Of a DNA stretch of 64,000 bases, positions 43,384 to 50,918 are shown one piece after another. The DNA comes from Clostridiales bacterium (GTDB lineage: Bacteria > Bacillota > Clostridia > Oscillospirales > Acutalibacteraceae), in NCBI GenBank assembly GCA_022799115.1, contig JAAWNT010000003.1, positions 56,513 through 120,512 of the forward strand, read 5' to 3'. The position numbers and the translations under genes were made by a program. The notes beneath the pieces were generated by a model, which was not told the DNA's origin, did no database searches, and worked only from the letters and a program-made list of their open reading frames with translations. Within the stretch, counting starts at the first letter, position 1. Every line of letters starts with the position of its first letter.

Positions 43384-43525
43384 CCTATAATGAATCCAGC
43401 GTGTCCAAAAGTAATTTAGTAGGAAATCTTGACTATAAGCAGAGCAACGGAATTGATTTATGTTTGCAGATCAGTTACCATTGGTAAAAGGAATGGAGAT
43501 TGATAAAGCATAATATGGTGATAGA

Positions 43526-43984
43526 ATGAAATGGAATCATAAACAACCGAATAAAATTTTACGGATATTGGGGATACTTGCCATAGCTGCAATCGTTTCT
43601 GTAAGTCTTTATTTCATAAAGACAGAAGAATATAAGGATTGGATGTCCACAGAGGGCATCCTTATCAATATGGAACAACACAGTAGCAGAGGCGGCAAGC
43701 GCCATGTTGGCAGCAGCAGAAGCTACAGTCTATATTACGCCTATGCGGTTGACGGTAAGAGTTATGACGGTGTTGATTCTTTTTCGGGGAGCATTCCAGC
43801 AGAACACTTCATTGGTGAACAAGTTGAAGTCTGGTATAATCCCGCTTATCCTTCGCACTCGATGTACAGCAAGCCGGGACCGGGCTTGTGGCCGTATGTT
43901 CCCTTTATATTTGCCGTTCCGATCTTTTTCATTATCCTTGGCGGCGGATTCAATCGAAAAGAACGCGGTTTGCGGTCGCTATAG
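43526..43984 (+). CDS. DUF3592 membrane protein
   Basis: A 152-residue protein with an N-terminal helix (ILRILGILAIAAIVSVSLYF), an outer beta domain of the DUF3592 type (GILINMEQHSS...YAYAVDGKSYDGVDSFSG...GEQVEVWYNPAYPSHS) and a C-terminal helix (LWPYVPFIFAVPIFFIILGG). The domain is widespread but without known function. The ribosome site is weak (GGTGAT). It stands alone after recR; upstream AT-rich bases may hold its promoter. Confidence 0.82.
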   Translation: MKWNHKQPNKILRILGILAIAAIVSVSLYFIKTEEYKDWMSTEGILINMEQHSSRGGKRHVGSSRSYSLYYAYAVDGKSYDGVDSFSGSIPAEHFIGEQVEVWYNPAYPSHSMYSKPGPGLWPYVPFIFAVPIFFIILGGGFNRKERGLRSL

Positions 43985-44271
43985 TAAGAAATAATCGGTA
44001 AACCTCGGTTTGTTGGGGAGTTTAACGAATGAAAACGTTACGCTTTGGAGTATCCGGAACGCTTGTTTTAAGGTATTTTCAGTATGAATAAGGAAGTTAA
44101 GGAGAAAATCTGCAATACCCGATTTATTAGAAAGGTCCAATCAAGCGTAAAATGGGGGCCTTATGAATATGAAAAGCCTTAAAAATCAATCAAATCATTC
44201 ACCATGATGTTATGATTGCAAAAAGTTTTATTGGCCGGCAACATCTAACGTGATAGTGATTAGTTAGGAAG
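43985..44271. other. Intergenic region with a doubtful 32-codon ORF
   Basis: No clear gene. An ORF at 44084-44182 (begins MNKEVKEKICNTRF) has no good ribosome site. AGGAAG before 44272 serves the NYN gene. Confidence 0.4.
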
Positions 44272-45015
44272 ATGATGATGGAAAATGACAGAAAGATAGC
44301 CGTTTTAATTGATGCGGATAATGTATCGCAAAAATATATTAAATTTATTTTAGACGAAATTGTAAATCACGGAACGCCTACTTATAAAAGAATTTACGGA
44401 GATTGGACAAAACCTCAGCTCGGACCCTGGAAGGAAACACTGTTGGAGTATTCCATTACGCCAATCCAGCAGTATAGCTATACAACGGGAAAAAATGCCA
44501 CCGATTCCGCTTTAATTATCGATGCAATGGATATTTTATATTCGCAAAGCGTGGATGGCTTTTGTATTGTGTCAAGTGATAGTGATTTTACAAAGCTGGC
44601 GTCGCGATTGCGTGAAGCCGGTATGTTTGTTTTGGGAATGGGGGAGAAAAAGACGCCTCGTCCGTTTATTGTGGCGTGTGAGAAATTCAAATATTTAGAG
44701 GCGCTATCGTCAACGGCGGAACCAATGGAAGATAAACCGGCGCAGCCCCCAAAAAATAATGTGGTGGAACGGGATAAAAAAGCCCTGATCGCCTCTATCC
44801 GTAATATTGTGACGGAAATCTCAGATGAGGACGGATGGGCTTATATGGGTGATGTGGGAAATATACTCAATAAGCGAAATCCTGATTTTGATACCCGTAA
44901 TTACGGATATTCCAAATTGACTCCTCTGGTGTCGTCTCTGAAAGTGTTTGATATTATGTCAAGAAAGACCAGCAATCCTCATATCAGTCATAAATTTATT
45001 CGAAATAAAAAATAA
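44272..45015 (+). CDS. NYN domain (PIN-like) RNase with OST-HTH/LOTUS domain
   Basis: A 247-residue protein. Residues 1-145 form a NYN domain with acidic metal-binding residues in AVLIDADNVSQKY, GKNATDSALIIDAMDIL and CIVSSDSDFTKLASRLRE. Residues about 170-245 form an OST-HTH/LOTUS domain (IRNIVTEISDEDGWAYMGDVGNILNKRNPDFDTRNYGYSKLTPLVSSL), an RNA-binding winged helix. The pair is found in bacterial MARF1-like proteins of unknown target. It sits in a row of accessory genes, so stress or defence roles are possible but not shown. Three ATGs in a row (44272-44280) leave the exact start open. Confidence 0.9.
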   Translation: MMMENDRKIAVLIDADNVSQKYIKFILDEIVNHGTPTYKRIYGDWTKPQLGPWKETLLEYSITPIQQYSYTTGKNATDSALIIDAMDILYSQSVDGFCIVSSDSDFTKLASRLREAGMFVLGMGEKKTPRPFIVACEKFKYLEALSSTAEPMEDKPAQPPKNNVVERDKKALIASIRNIVTEISDEDGWAYMGDVGNILNKRNPDFDTRNYGYSKLTPLVSSLKVFDIMSRKTSNPHISHKFIRNKK

Positions 45016-45261
45016 GAAAGACGATTTATTTCAATAGCATATGAAATTTAATCGATTACAGCGCGGCTTTGCATTCTTTCAAAAGGAAAGCAAGAGCGCA
45101 CAGAGAATGGATCGTATGAAATGACGCTCCTTTGAAGTGATCCCTTGCATATAACGATTCGGAACATACAACCTGGAGCCTGCTTCGGAGATGATATATT
45201 TTCTGATTTGTTATCATCATATTGTTTTGGAAAAGGGAGATACTAAACCTGAGGTGATCGT

Positions 45262-45420
45262 ATGCCAGATATTTTTCGATTTAATAAAGAAATGGAACAG
45301 TATATTCACACATTGCCCGTCGAGATGCAGCAGAAAATTCGGCAAAGCAACGCTAAAATTGGGTGTGTGGAAGATCTTCGCCAAATGGTGGAACAGGTAC
45401 AAAAGAGCGATGAACCATAG
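45262..45420 (+). CDS. Small acidic/helical protein, 52 residues
   Basis: A short ORF with a well-placed GAGGTG site 6 nt before the ATG. The product begins MPDIFRFNKEMEQYIHTLP and continues VEMQQKIRQSNAKIGCVEDLRQMVEQVQKSDEP; it is charged, mostly helical and without a membrane segment. Small proteins with this F-N-K-E-M-x-x-Y-I pattern and an 'edLrqm' ending look familiar from clostridial genomes, but I cannot name a family. It is its own small unit between the NYN gene and the ADP-ribosylglycohydrolase gene. Confidence 0.6.
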   Translation: MPDIFRFNKEMEQYIHTLPVEMQQKIRQSNAKIGCVEDLRQMVEQVQKSDEP

Positions 45421-45497
45421 GGCAAGCCGTTTATACATTGCCTGTGTACCGTCCCGGTTCCGTATGGAACCGTACATAATTTAAGATGGAAGTTTAT

Positions 45498-45525
45498 TTG
45501 ACACATTTGAAAACTGAGGTATAAT
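45498..45525 (+). promoter_or_regulatory. Promoter of the ADP-ribosylglycohydrolase gene
   Basis: TTGACA at 45498-45503, 16 bp, TATAAT at 45520-45525, giving a leader of about 125 nt. Confidence 0.8.
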
Positions 45526-45658
45526 AATTACAATTGATATTGGGTTAATCCAATCGATAATGAATCGGACATGTTATGCTGGAGAAACCCAATGGGATCA
45601 GAAAAGTATGAGTGAATGTATGCTGCTGGAGGTTTTTGGTGGTGAGAGTTGATATTCC

Positions 45659-46444
45659 ATGAATGGTTCAATATTAGGTGATATTGCGGGTTCTCGTTTT
45701 GAATTCAGCAGACCACAAAACTTTAATTTCCGCAAGGTAGCATTATTTGCTGATGATTGTTTTTATACCGACGATACTGTGATGACAATCGCTACCAAAT
45801 ATGCAATTTACAATCAGATGCCCTATTCGGCTGCTTATGCCTCGTTTGGCAGAAAATATCCTTTTGCCGGATATGGGACCATGTTCAAAAAATGGTTTGA
45901 AAATCATAATTCCAAGGCTTACAATAGTTATGGCAATGGGGCTGCCATGCGCGCCGGATTTATTGGAGAGCATTTTTCCACATTGGATCAGGTACAGTCG
46001 GAGGCGGAAAAAAGCGCAATGTGTACGCACAATCACCCGGAAGGCGTGAAAGGAGCGGTTGCTACTGCGTCCTGTGTTTTTTTATGCCGTCAGGGTTTTT
46101 CAAAAAAAGAGATAAAGAAATATGTGGAAAAAAAGTTTGGTTACAATTTGCATCGGTCTTTGAAAACACGCCGGCCATTTGCAAAATTTGATATCACATG
46201 TCAAGGCACAGTTCCTTTGGCCATTCTGTGTTTTTTAGAAAGCAATGATTGGGAGGACTGTATTCGGAATGTTTTCAGCATACGCTGCGACACCGATACG
46301 GTGGGGTGTATCGCCGGCGGGATTGCGGAAGCTTATTATGGGGAAACAGGATTCGATGAAAAGCTTCTGCTAAAGAAATATTTAATCAAGACAAACAATT
46401 TCGGCAATCGTGATACCTACTTATATGAATGGGCAATTCGATAG
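45659..46444 (+). CDS. ADP-ribosylglycohydrolase family protein
   Basis: A 261-residue all-helical ARH/DraG-type enzyme that would remove ADP-ribose from modified targets. Metal-binding motifs are GSILGDIAGSRFE at the start, TDDTVMTIATKYA near residue 39-51, and IRCDTDTVGCIAGGIAEAYYG near 205-225, all intact. A ribosome site is not obvious; GGTGGTGAGAG lies about 10 nt before the ATG. The next gene, 92 bp on, is of DUF3841-like type. Whether the hydrolase counters an ADP-ribosylating partner is unknown. Its substrate may be protein, nucleic acid or free ADP-ribose. Confidence 0.9.
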   Translation: MNGSILGDIAGSRFEFSRPQNFNFRKVALFADDCFYTDDTVMTIATKYAIYNQMPYSAAYASFGRKYPFAGYGTMFKKWFENHNSKAYNSYGNGAAMRAGFIGEHFSTLDQVQSEAEKSAMCTHNHPEGVKGAVATASCVFLCRQGFSKKEIKKYVEKKFGYNLHRSLKTRRPFAKFDITCQGTVPLAILCFLESNDWEDCIRNVFSIRCDTDTVGCIAGGIAEAYYGETGFDEKLLLKKYLIKTNNFGNRDTYLYEWAIR

Positions 46445-46536
46445 GTGCGTTCCATGGTCCGGAAACGTCGATGCAATTGTCGTAACTGCTGAAAGGGGAG
46501 GTATGCCTTATCATCGTTGAAACCTACCAGTCGTCA

Positions 46537-47016
46537 TTGGTGCTTAATATCATTAAATCTGGCCGTGTATACCGCGCTCATAAAAATTTACGATTTGATT
46601 ATGCATACCGCAGCTTAATTGATATTCTTCATCTGAATTGCGAATCTCCTATCTTTGGGTGTTTGAAATATCACAGAAAATGCACGAACGGCAGAGTTTC
46701 TGATAGCGTCAAATTGACTTTAAATGTACCCAATCAATTTATTTATCTGACGGAATATGCTGTTTGGGCTGACTTTATGTACAGCCTCCGCTTCACCAAA
46801 CCAAATCATTATAAAAAAATTGTATTGGATAACGAAGAAATGAACCAAAGAACCATGAACCGGCTGATTTATCAATTAAAGAAGCAAAGAAGTCCTTGGT
46901 CTTATCGAGTGCCACAAGTTATATTGGAAGAGATTCGGCCCGAATGGTTGGTAAAATATCAATTAGGAACAGCAAAGAAACCTTTGGAGCGTATTAAACG
47001 TCTATTCGGTTGGTAA
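46537..47016 (+). CDS. DUF3841-like protein, start uncertain
   Basis: About 159 residues from an in-frame TTG; the frame is open back to 46486 and reads ...ETYQSSLVLNIIKSGRVYRA, which looks like real protein before the TTG. A strong GGGGAGG site at 46495-46501 is followed 1 bp later by ATG in another frame that stops after five codons. So the true start is unclear: a non-ATG start, or a small frameshift that broke the gene. The body (SPIFGCLKYHRK, LNVPNQFIYLTEYAVWADFMYSLRFTKP, EEIRPEWLVKYQ) resembles DUF3841, of unknown function. It is cytoplasmic. Confidence 0.55.
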   Translation: MVLNIIKSGRVYRAHKNLRFDYAYRSLIDILHLNCESPIFGCLKYHRKCTNGRVSDSVKLTLNVPNQFIYLTEYAVWADFMYSLRFTKPNHYKKIVLDNEEMNQRTMNRLIYQLKKQRSPWSYRVPQVILEEIRPEWLVKYQLGTAKKPLERIKRLFGW

Positions 47017-47099
47017 GCTTATACCATGGATGTAAAGATTCAGATCTATATAGAAAAAACAAGAAGATGAAAAGTAAAAGAGTAGGGAGTTTTGATGGG

Positions 47100-48050
47100 A
47101 TGAATAAATGTGACATTTTATACTTGGTAATCCCTTGCTATAATGAGGAAGAAGTTTTACATGAGACGGCAAAACAGCTCACTGCTAAGTTAAGCGAGAT
47201 GATTGAGCGCAAACAAATATCGCCGGAGAGCAAAATGGTATTTGTAAATGATGGCTCTAAAGACAAGACTTGGCCGATCATTCGAGAACTCCATGAAACC
47301 AACCCGTTGGTGTTGGGCGTGAATTTATCACGCAATAAGGGCCATCAAAATGCGCTGCTCGCCGGATTGATGACGGTAAAAGAATATGCGGATATGGTGA
47401 TTTCGCTGGATGCGGATTTGCAGGATGATGTGAACGCCATCGATCAATTTGTAGAAAAATACTATGAAGGATGCGATGTGGTTTATGGTGTGCGCAGCGC
47501 CCGGGACACCGATACCTTTTTTAAAAAGTTTACAGCCCAGGGATTTTATAAGTTAATGAAGTTATTGGGCGTGGATATTGTTTACAATCATGCAGACTAC
47601 CGATTGATGAGCAAACGAGCGTTGAATGAGCTGGAGGATTTTAAGGAAGTGAATTTATTCCTGAGAGGGATTGTACCACTCATTGGATTTCAATCGGATG
47701 TGGTGACGTATGAAAGACACGAACGTTTTGCTGGAGAATCCAAATATCCGCTGAAAAAAATGATGAACTTTGCGTTTGATGGCATTACCTCCTTTTCGGT
47801 CAAACCGATTCGGATGGTAACGTCTTTGGGGCTGATTATTTTTACCATTAGCATCCTTATGCTGATTTTCTTTCTCGTTACGCATTTTACCGGTCATACC
47901 GTACCGGGATGGACCACCATTGTTATTTCTGTTTGGGCCATCGGTGGACTTCAATTGCTGGCTACTGGCGTAATTGGGGAATACATAGGTAAAATCTATA
48001 TGGAAACCAAGGCTAGACCCAAATATATCGTAGAGGATTTCTTAAAATAG
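47100..48050 (+). CDS. Glycosyltransferase family 2, GtrB/DPM-like
   Basis: A 316-residue membrane-bound enzyme. The GT-A domain starts LYLVIPCYNEEEVLHETA, has VFVNDGSKDKTW and the metal-binding DADLQDD near residue 104-110; two C-terminal helices (MVTSLGLIIFTISILMLIFFLV and TTIVISVWAIGGLQLLATGVIGEYI) anchor it. It likely loads a sugar onto undecaprenyl phosphate from a nucleotide sugar, as CsbB/GtrB do, for wall or lipid decoration. Starts at 47010 and 47067 are in frame, but AGGGAG 10 nt before 47100 favours the latter. A matching flippase or outer transferase gene is not adjacent. Confidence 0.9.
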   Translation: MNKCDILYLVIPCYNEEEVLHETAKQLTAKLSEMIERKQISPESKMVFVNDGSKDKTWPIIRELHETNPLVLGVNLSRNKGHQNALLAGLMTVKEYADMVISLDADLQDDVNAIDQFVEKYYEGCDVVYGVRSARDTDTFFKKFTAQGFYKLMKLLGVDIVYNHADYRLMSKRALNELEDFKEVNLFLRGIVPLIGFQSDVVTYERHERFAGESKYPLKKMMNFAFDGITSFSVKPIRMVTSLGLIIFTISILMLIFFLVTHFTGHTVPGWTTIVISVWAIGGLQLLATGVIGEYIGKIYMETKARPKYIVEDFLK

Positions 48051-48157
48051 AGGTCCTTTATATTGGGCTAACTTCCCGATATAAATGACTTACTGATTAA
48101 AAGCATACTGTCTTGCACTGAAAAGGAGAATACAGCTGGAAAGGAGGAGAGCGAACC

Positions 48158-48928
48158 GTGCAGATCAGCGATGTGGAGATGTATCATCTGAAGCTAACAA
48201 AAGAACAAGGAGCAGAATATGCGATTTTGCCAGGAGATCCCGGCAGAGTGGAGCAGATTGCCTCCTATCTTGAAGAACCCTGCTTTGTACAGCAGAATAG
48301 AGAGTATACAACTTGGGCGGGAAAGCTTTTGGGAGAACGTGTATTGATTACCTCTACTGGAATAGGCGGCCCTTCTGCCTCAATTGCAGTGGAAGAATTG
48401 GCAAAGATTGGCGTACACACGATGATTCGCGTTGGAACCTGTGGGGGAATGCAGCTCTCTGTGCGTTCTGGTGATTTAGTGATCCCTACGGGAGCCATTC
48501 GGATGGAGGGGACCTCAAAAGAATATATTCCTGTGGAATTTCCGGCTGTTCCAAACTTTGAAGTGTTAACCGCTCTTGTGCAGGCAGCGAAGAAGAAGGG
48601 GCAACGATATCATACCGGAGTGGTTCAGTGTAAGGATTCCTTTTATGGACAGCATGATCCGCAGAGCATGCCCAACGCTCAGGAATTGAGGGCGAAATGG
48701 CTTGCATGGACCCGGGCTGGTACGCTGGCCTCTGAGATGGAAACGGCTGCGCTTTTTACTGTAGCGGCAATTCGCGGAGTGCGTGCTGGCGCAATTATGA
48801 TGACAGTATGGAATCAGGAGCGAGACGCGCAGGGGATGGAGAACAACAGAATTTCTGATACAACCTCCGCAATCCAGACAGCTGTGAAGGCGATGGAACA
48901 ATTAATTTACGGGGATAAAAACAGATAA
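48158..48928 (+). CDS. Uridine phosphorylase-like nucleoside phosphorylase
   Basis: A 256-residue phosphorylase that splits nucleosides with phosphate in pyrimidine salvage. YAILPGDPGRVEQIA binds phosphate, RVGTCGGMQ is the NP-I family turn, and SEMETAALF near residue 191-199 holds the ribose-binding Glu-Met-Glu. QCKDSFYGQHDPQSMP and overall length point to uridine phosphorylase (Udp) rather than DeoD. The start is GTG with AAGGAGGAG in front. It is monocistronic with a terminator after it. Confidence 0.9.
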   Translation: MQISDVEMYHLKLTKEQGAEYAILPGDPGRVEQIASYLEEPCFVQQNREYTTWAGKLLGERVLITSTGIGGPSASIAVEELAKIGVHTMIRVGTCGGMQLSVRSGDLVIPTGAIRMEGTSKEYIPVEFPAVPNFEVLTALVQAAKKKGQRYHTGVVQCKDSFYGQHDPQSMPNAQELRAKWLAWTRAGTLASEMETAALFTVAAIRGVRAGAIMMTVWNQERDAQGMENNRISDTTSAIQTAVKAMEQLIYGDKNR

Positions 48929-48949
48929 AGACAAAGATTTTCGAAAGAA

Positions 48950-48979
48950 AAAGAAGGCGGATACTCCGCCTTCTTTTTT
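48950..48979. terminator. Terminator after the uridine phosphorylase gene
   Basis: AAGAAGGCGGA / TCCGCCTTCTT with TTTTTT following. Confidence 0.92.
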
Positions 48980-49087
48980 GCAGCATAAATGATTGATAAG
49001 ACAATCGACGATTGAAAATATCGGATTCCATAGATTTGTTGGCGCATTGTATTTGGGGTTATGGAATGGCAAAAAACAGAGCTGGAT

Positions 49088-49741
49088 TTACACGGATTTT
49101 GTCAGCTGCTTTACCCAATACAAAATCTCGGAAGGCGCGTCTACCACGGGATGAAGAGACGCCATTTCATGGGGACGAAATCCATAACGGCATCCGATAA
49201 ATGGAATACCGTTATCTTTTGCAGCTTGATAGTCAAATAAGGTATCCCCAACCATGACGGCTTGCGTATTACCTGTTTTTTGAATCAGACAGGCGAGACT
49301 TTCCGTCTTTGTGTCCATGCCGGGTTCTAATTCCTGGATGATATCAATCCGATTCCATATGCCGATGGCCTTTAACGCTGTGGAAATATACCGATGGTTG
49401 GAGTTGGAACACACGGCGGTCTGATATCCTGATTCTTGCAAGGCGTCCAGCAATTCCGGGATTCCTTCATACGGACGGGCTAAGGAAAGATATTGCTGTT
49501 CCGCTTGAGGAATCAAGCGCTGATAATCTTTGGCGGTTTGTGCATCCCCGCCGGGAAAAAGGAGATCCATAAATTCCCGGTATGCGGTTCCATAGGAAGA
49601 TTTGATCTTTTCTGGGGAAGATATAGGGAACCCAAGTTGCTTTTGTACAAGCTGTATTGCGGGAACAGAAAAGAGATCGGTACGGTTTAACGTACCGTCA
49701 AGATCAAACACCACCATTTTCTGGTGTTGCAAAGAATTCAT
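49088..49741 (-). CDS. HAD-IA family phosphatase
   Basis: A 217-residue hydrolase of the phosphoglycolate phosphatase/PpaX type. Motif I is VVFDLDGTLNRT, motif II CSNSNHRY, and motif III/IV AVMVGDTLFDYQAAKDNGIPFIG. GGGAGG 7 nt before the ATG at 49741 sets the start; the frame is open further upstream without a site. The substrate is not assigned. It is convergent with the uridine phosphorylase gene and divergent from the coiled-coil gene. Confidence 0.9.
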   Translation of the reverse strand: MNSLQHQKMVVFDLDGTLNRTDLFSVPAIQLVQKQLGFPISSPEKIKSSYGTAYREFMDLLFPGGDAQTAKDYQRLIPQAEQQYLSLARPYEGIPELLDALQESGYQTAVCSNSNHRYISTALKAIGIWNRIDIIQELEPGMDTKTESLACLIQKTGNTQAVMVGDTLFDYQAAKDNGIPFIGCRYGFRPHEMASLHPVVDAPSEILYWVKQLTKSV

Positions 49742-49931
49742 AAAATGCCTCCCATATTTGTTGTGCCTCCTTATTATAACGGGAAAAATCAGAGATGAGA
49801 ATTTATTTTCGAAAAACCGGCTAAATGTATAAAAAAATAAAATAAATCCAAGAATTTGCATGGAACCGTTGTGTTTCTCATTGGCCGCTGGTATAATTTG
49901 AATGTAGTGAGGTTTGGAGGTGTTTCCTGCA

Positions 49932-50849
49932 ATGGACTATAAAAAACTTTTTCGCGCTGCGGAACAAAATGGATTTCACCGTGATGATGTTATCCATTAT
50001 CTAAAAGAGATGGAAAAGAACACCCAGGATGCCGAAGCAGTGTTAAAAGATCAGATTGAACTGCTTACCCAGTCTAGGGAGGAGCTTACCCAAGAAGTAT
50101 CCGAATTTTCCAATCAGGTTAAGGGGCTGGAACAGCAATTGAAGGAAGAAAAGGACCGAGTGCATCAGGTTTCCAGTATGAGGGATTACTTATATACCGA
50201 ATTGGAACATAAACAGCAGGAATTGGATGAGGAAGTCAAGGCGCGCCAAAACGATATGGCCGCATGTAAACGAGAGATTGAGCGCTATCTTACCCAAAAG
50301 AAGAAGCTGCAAAATCAAGTGGAGCAACTGTCTGTAAAAAATCAGAAATATGATGAAATACAAAATAGTTTAAAACGGATTCGGATGAAAGCGGAATCGG
50401 AAGCATTTCAAATGTTAGAAACCGCCAAAGAACAGTCGATGGACGCGATCAGCGTTGTGGACGATGTGGTGGAAGAGATTGAGGTATTTCAATCGGATAT
50501 TGGGCAGATCAAAGCGGACCTACAAATTGGACCGCATACGGCTGAGGATCGTTTAAACGGGCTTTATGATGCGCTGGATCAATATGTGGGCAAGCTTAAA
50601 GGAATCAAAGAGCATTTTTATCAGGTGCATCATCTTTCTGATGGACAAGACGGTTATGATTATATGGGAATCGCGCCGGACTGTCAGGAGAAACAACAAG
50701 AAGATGCTGAGGCGGAAGAGGAGCTTCCCGCCGGCGGAGGCAGGGAAAACCTATTACCTATTTCCAAGTCGGTGGAGTGTCCGATTGTCACTCAAAGAAA
50801 TGATTGCTTAGAAAATAGGGAAGTTTGTCAGGAAGCCGCCGACGAATAA
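49932..50849 (+). CDS. Long coiled-coil protein of unknown function
   Basis: A 305-residue protein. Residues about 25-175 are a nearly continuous heptad coiled coil rich in Glu, Lys and Gln (LTQSREELTQEVSEFSNQVKGLEQQLKEEKDR), with a second helical segment to about 240 (EAFQMLETAKEQSMDAISVVDDVVEEIEVF). The middle recalls DivIVA/GpsB-like proteins in style (AESEAFQMLETAKEQ), but the N-terminal DivIVA membrane motif is absent. The acidic tail has EDAEAEEELPAGGG. GGAGGTG lies before the ATG at 49932. A structural or septal role is a guess. Confidence 0.65.
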   Translation: MDYKKLFRAAEQNGFHRDDVIHYLKEMEKNTQDAEAVLKDQIELLTQSREELTQEVSEFSNQVKGLEQQLKEEKDRVHQVSSMRDYLYTELEHKQQELDEEVKARQNDMAACKREIERYLTQKKKLQNQVEQLSVKNQKYDEIQNSLKRIRMKAESEAFQMLETAKEQSMDAISVVDDVVEEIEVFQSDIGQIKADLQIGPHTAEDRLNGLYDALDQYVGKLKGIKEHFYQVHHLSDGQDGYDYMGIAPDCQEKQQEDAEAEEELPAGGGRENLLPISKSVECPIVTQRNDCLENREVCQEAADE

Positions 50850-50860
50850 CCTCTCAAATT

Positions 50861-50900
50861 AAAAAAGGGCGACTGGATTTATAATCCGGTCGCCCTTTTT
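50861..50900. terminator. Bidirectional terminator between convergent genes
   Basis: AAAAAAGGGCGAC / GTCGCCCTTTTT arms flank a loop with a second short stem; it serves the coiled-coil gene and the minus-strand flavoprotein operon. Confidence 0.93.
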
Positions 50901-50918
50901 GTATCAAAAATCAAAGGG

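Larger units (their letters stand above)
45016..45658. other. Region with one small gene and a promoter
   Basis: Apart from the 52-codon gene at 45262-45420 and the promoter at 45498-45525, I see nothing firm. A small stem GGTTCC / GGAACC at 45457-45472 inside GTAC arms follows the small gene but lacks a T tract. Confidence 0.45.

Noticed and set aside
45457..45472. Terminator after the 52-codon gene
   Set aside because: A six-bp stem without a T tract; too weak to call.
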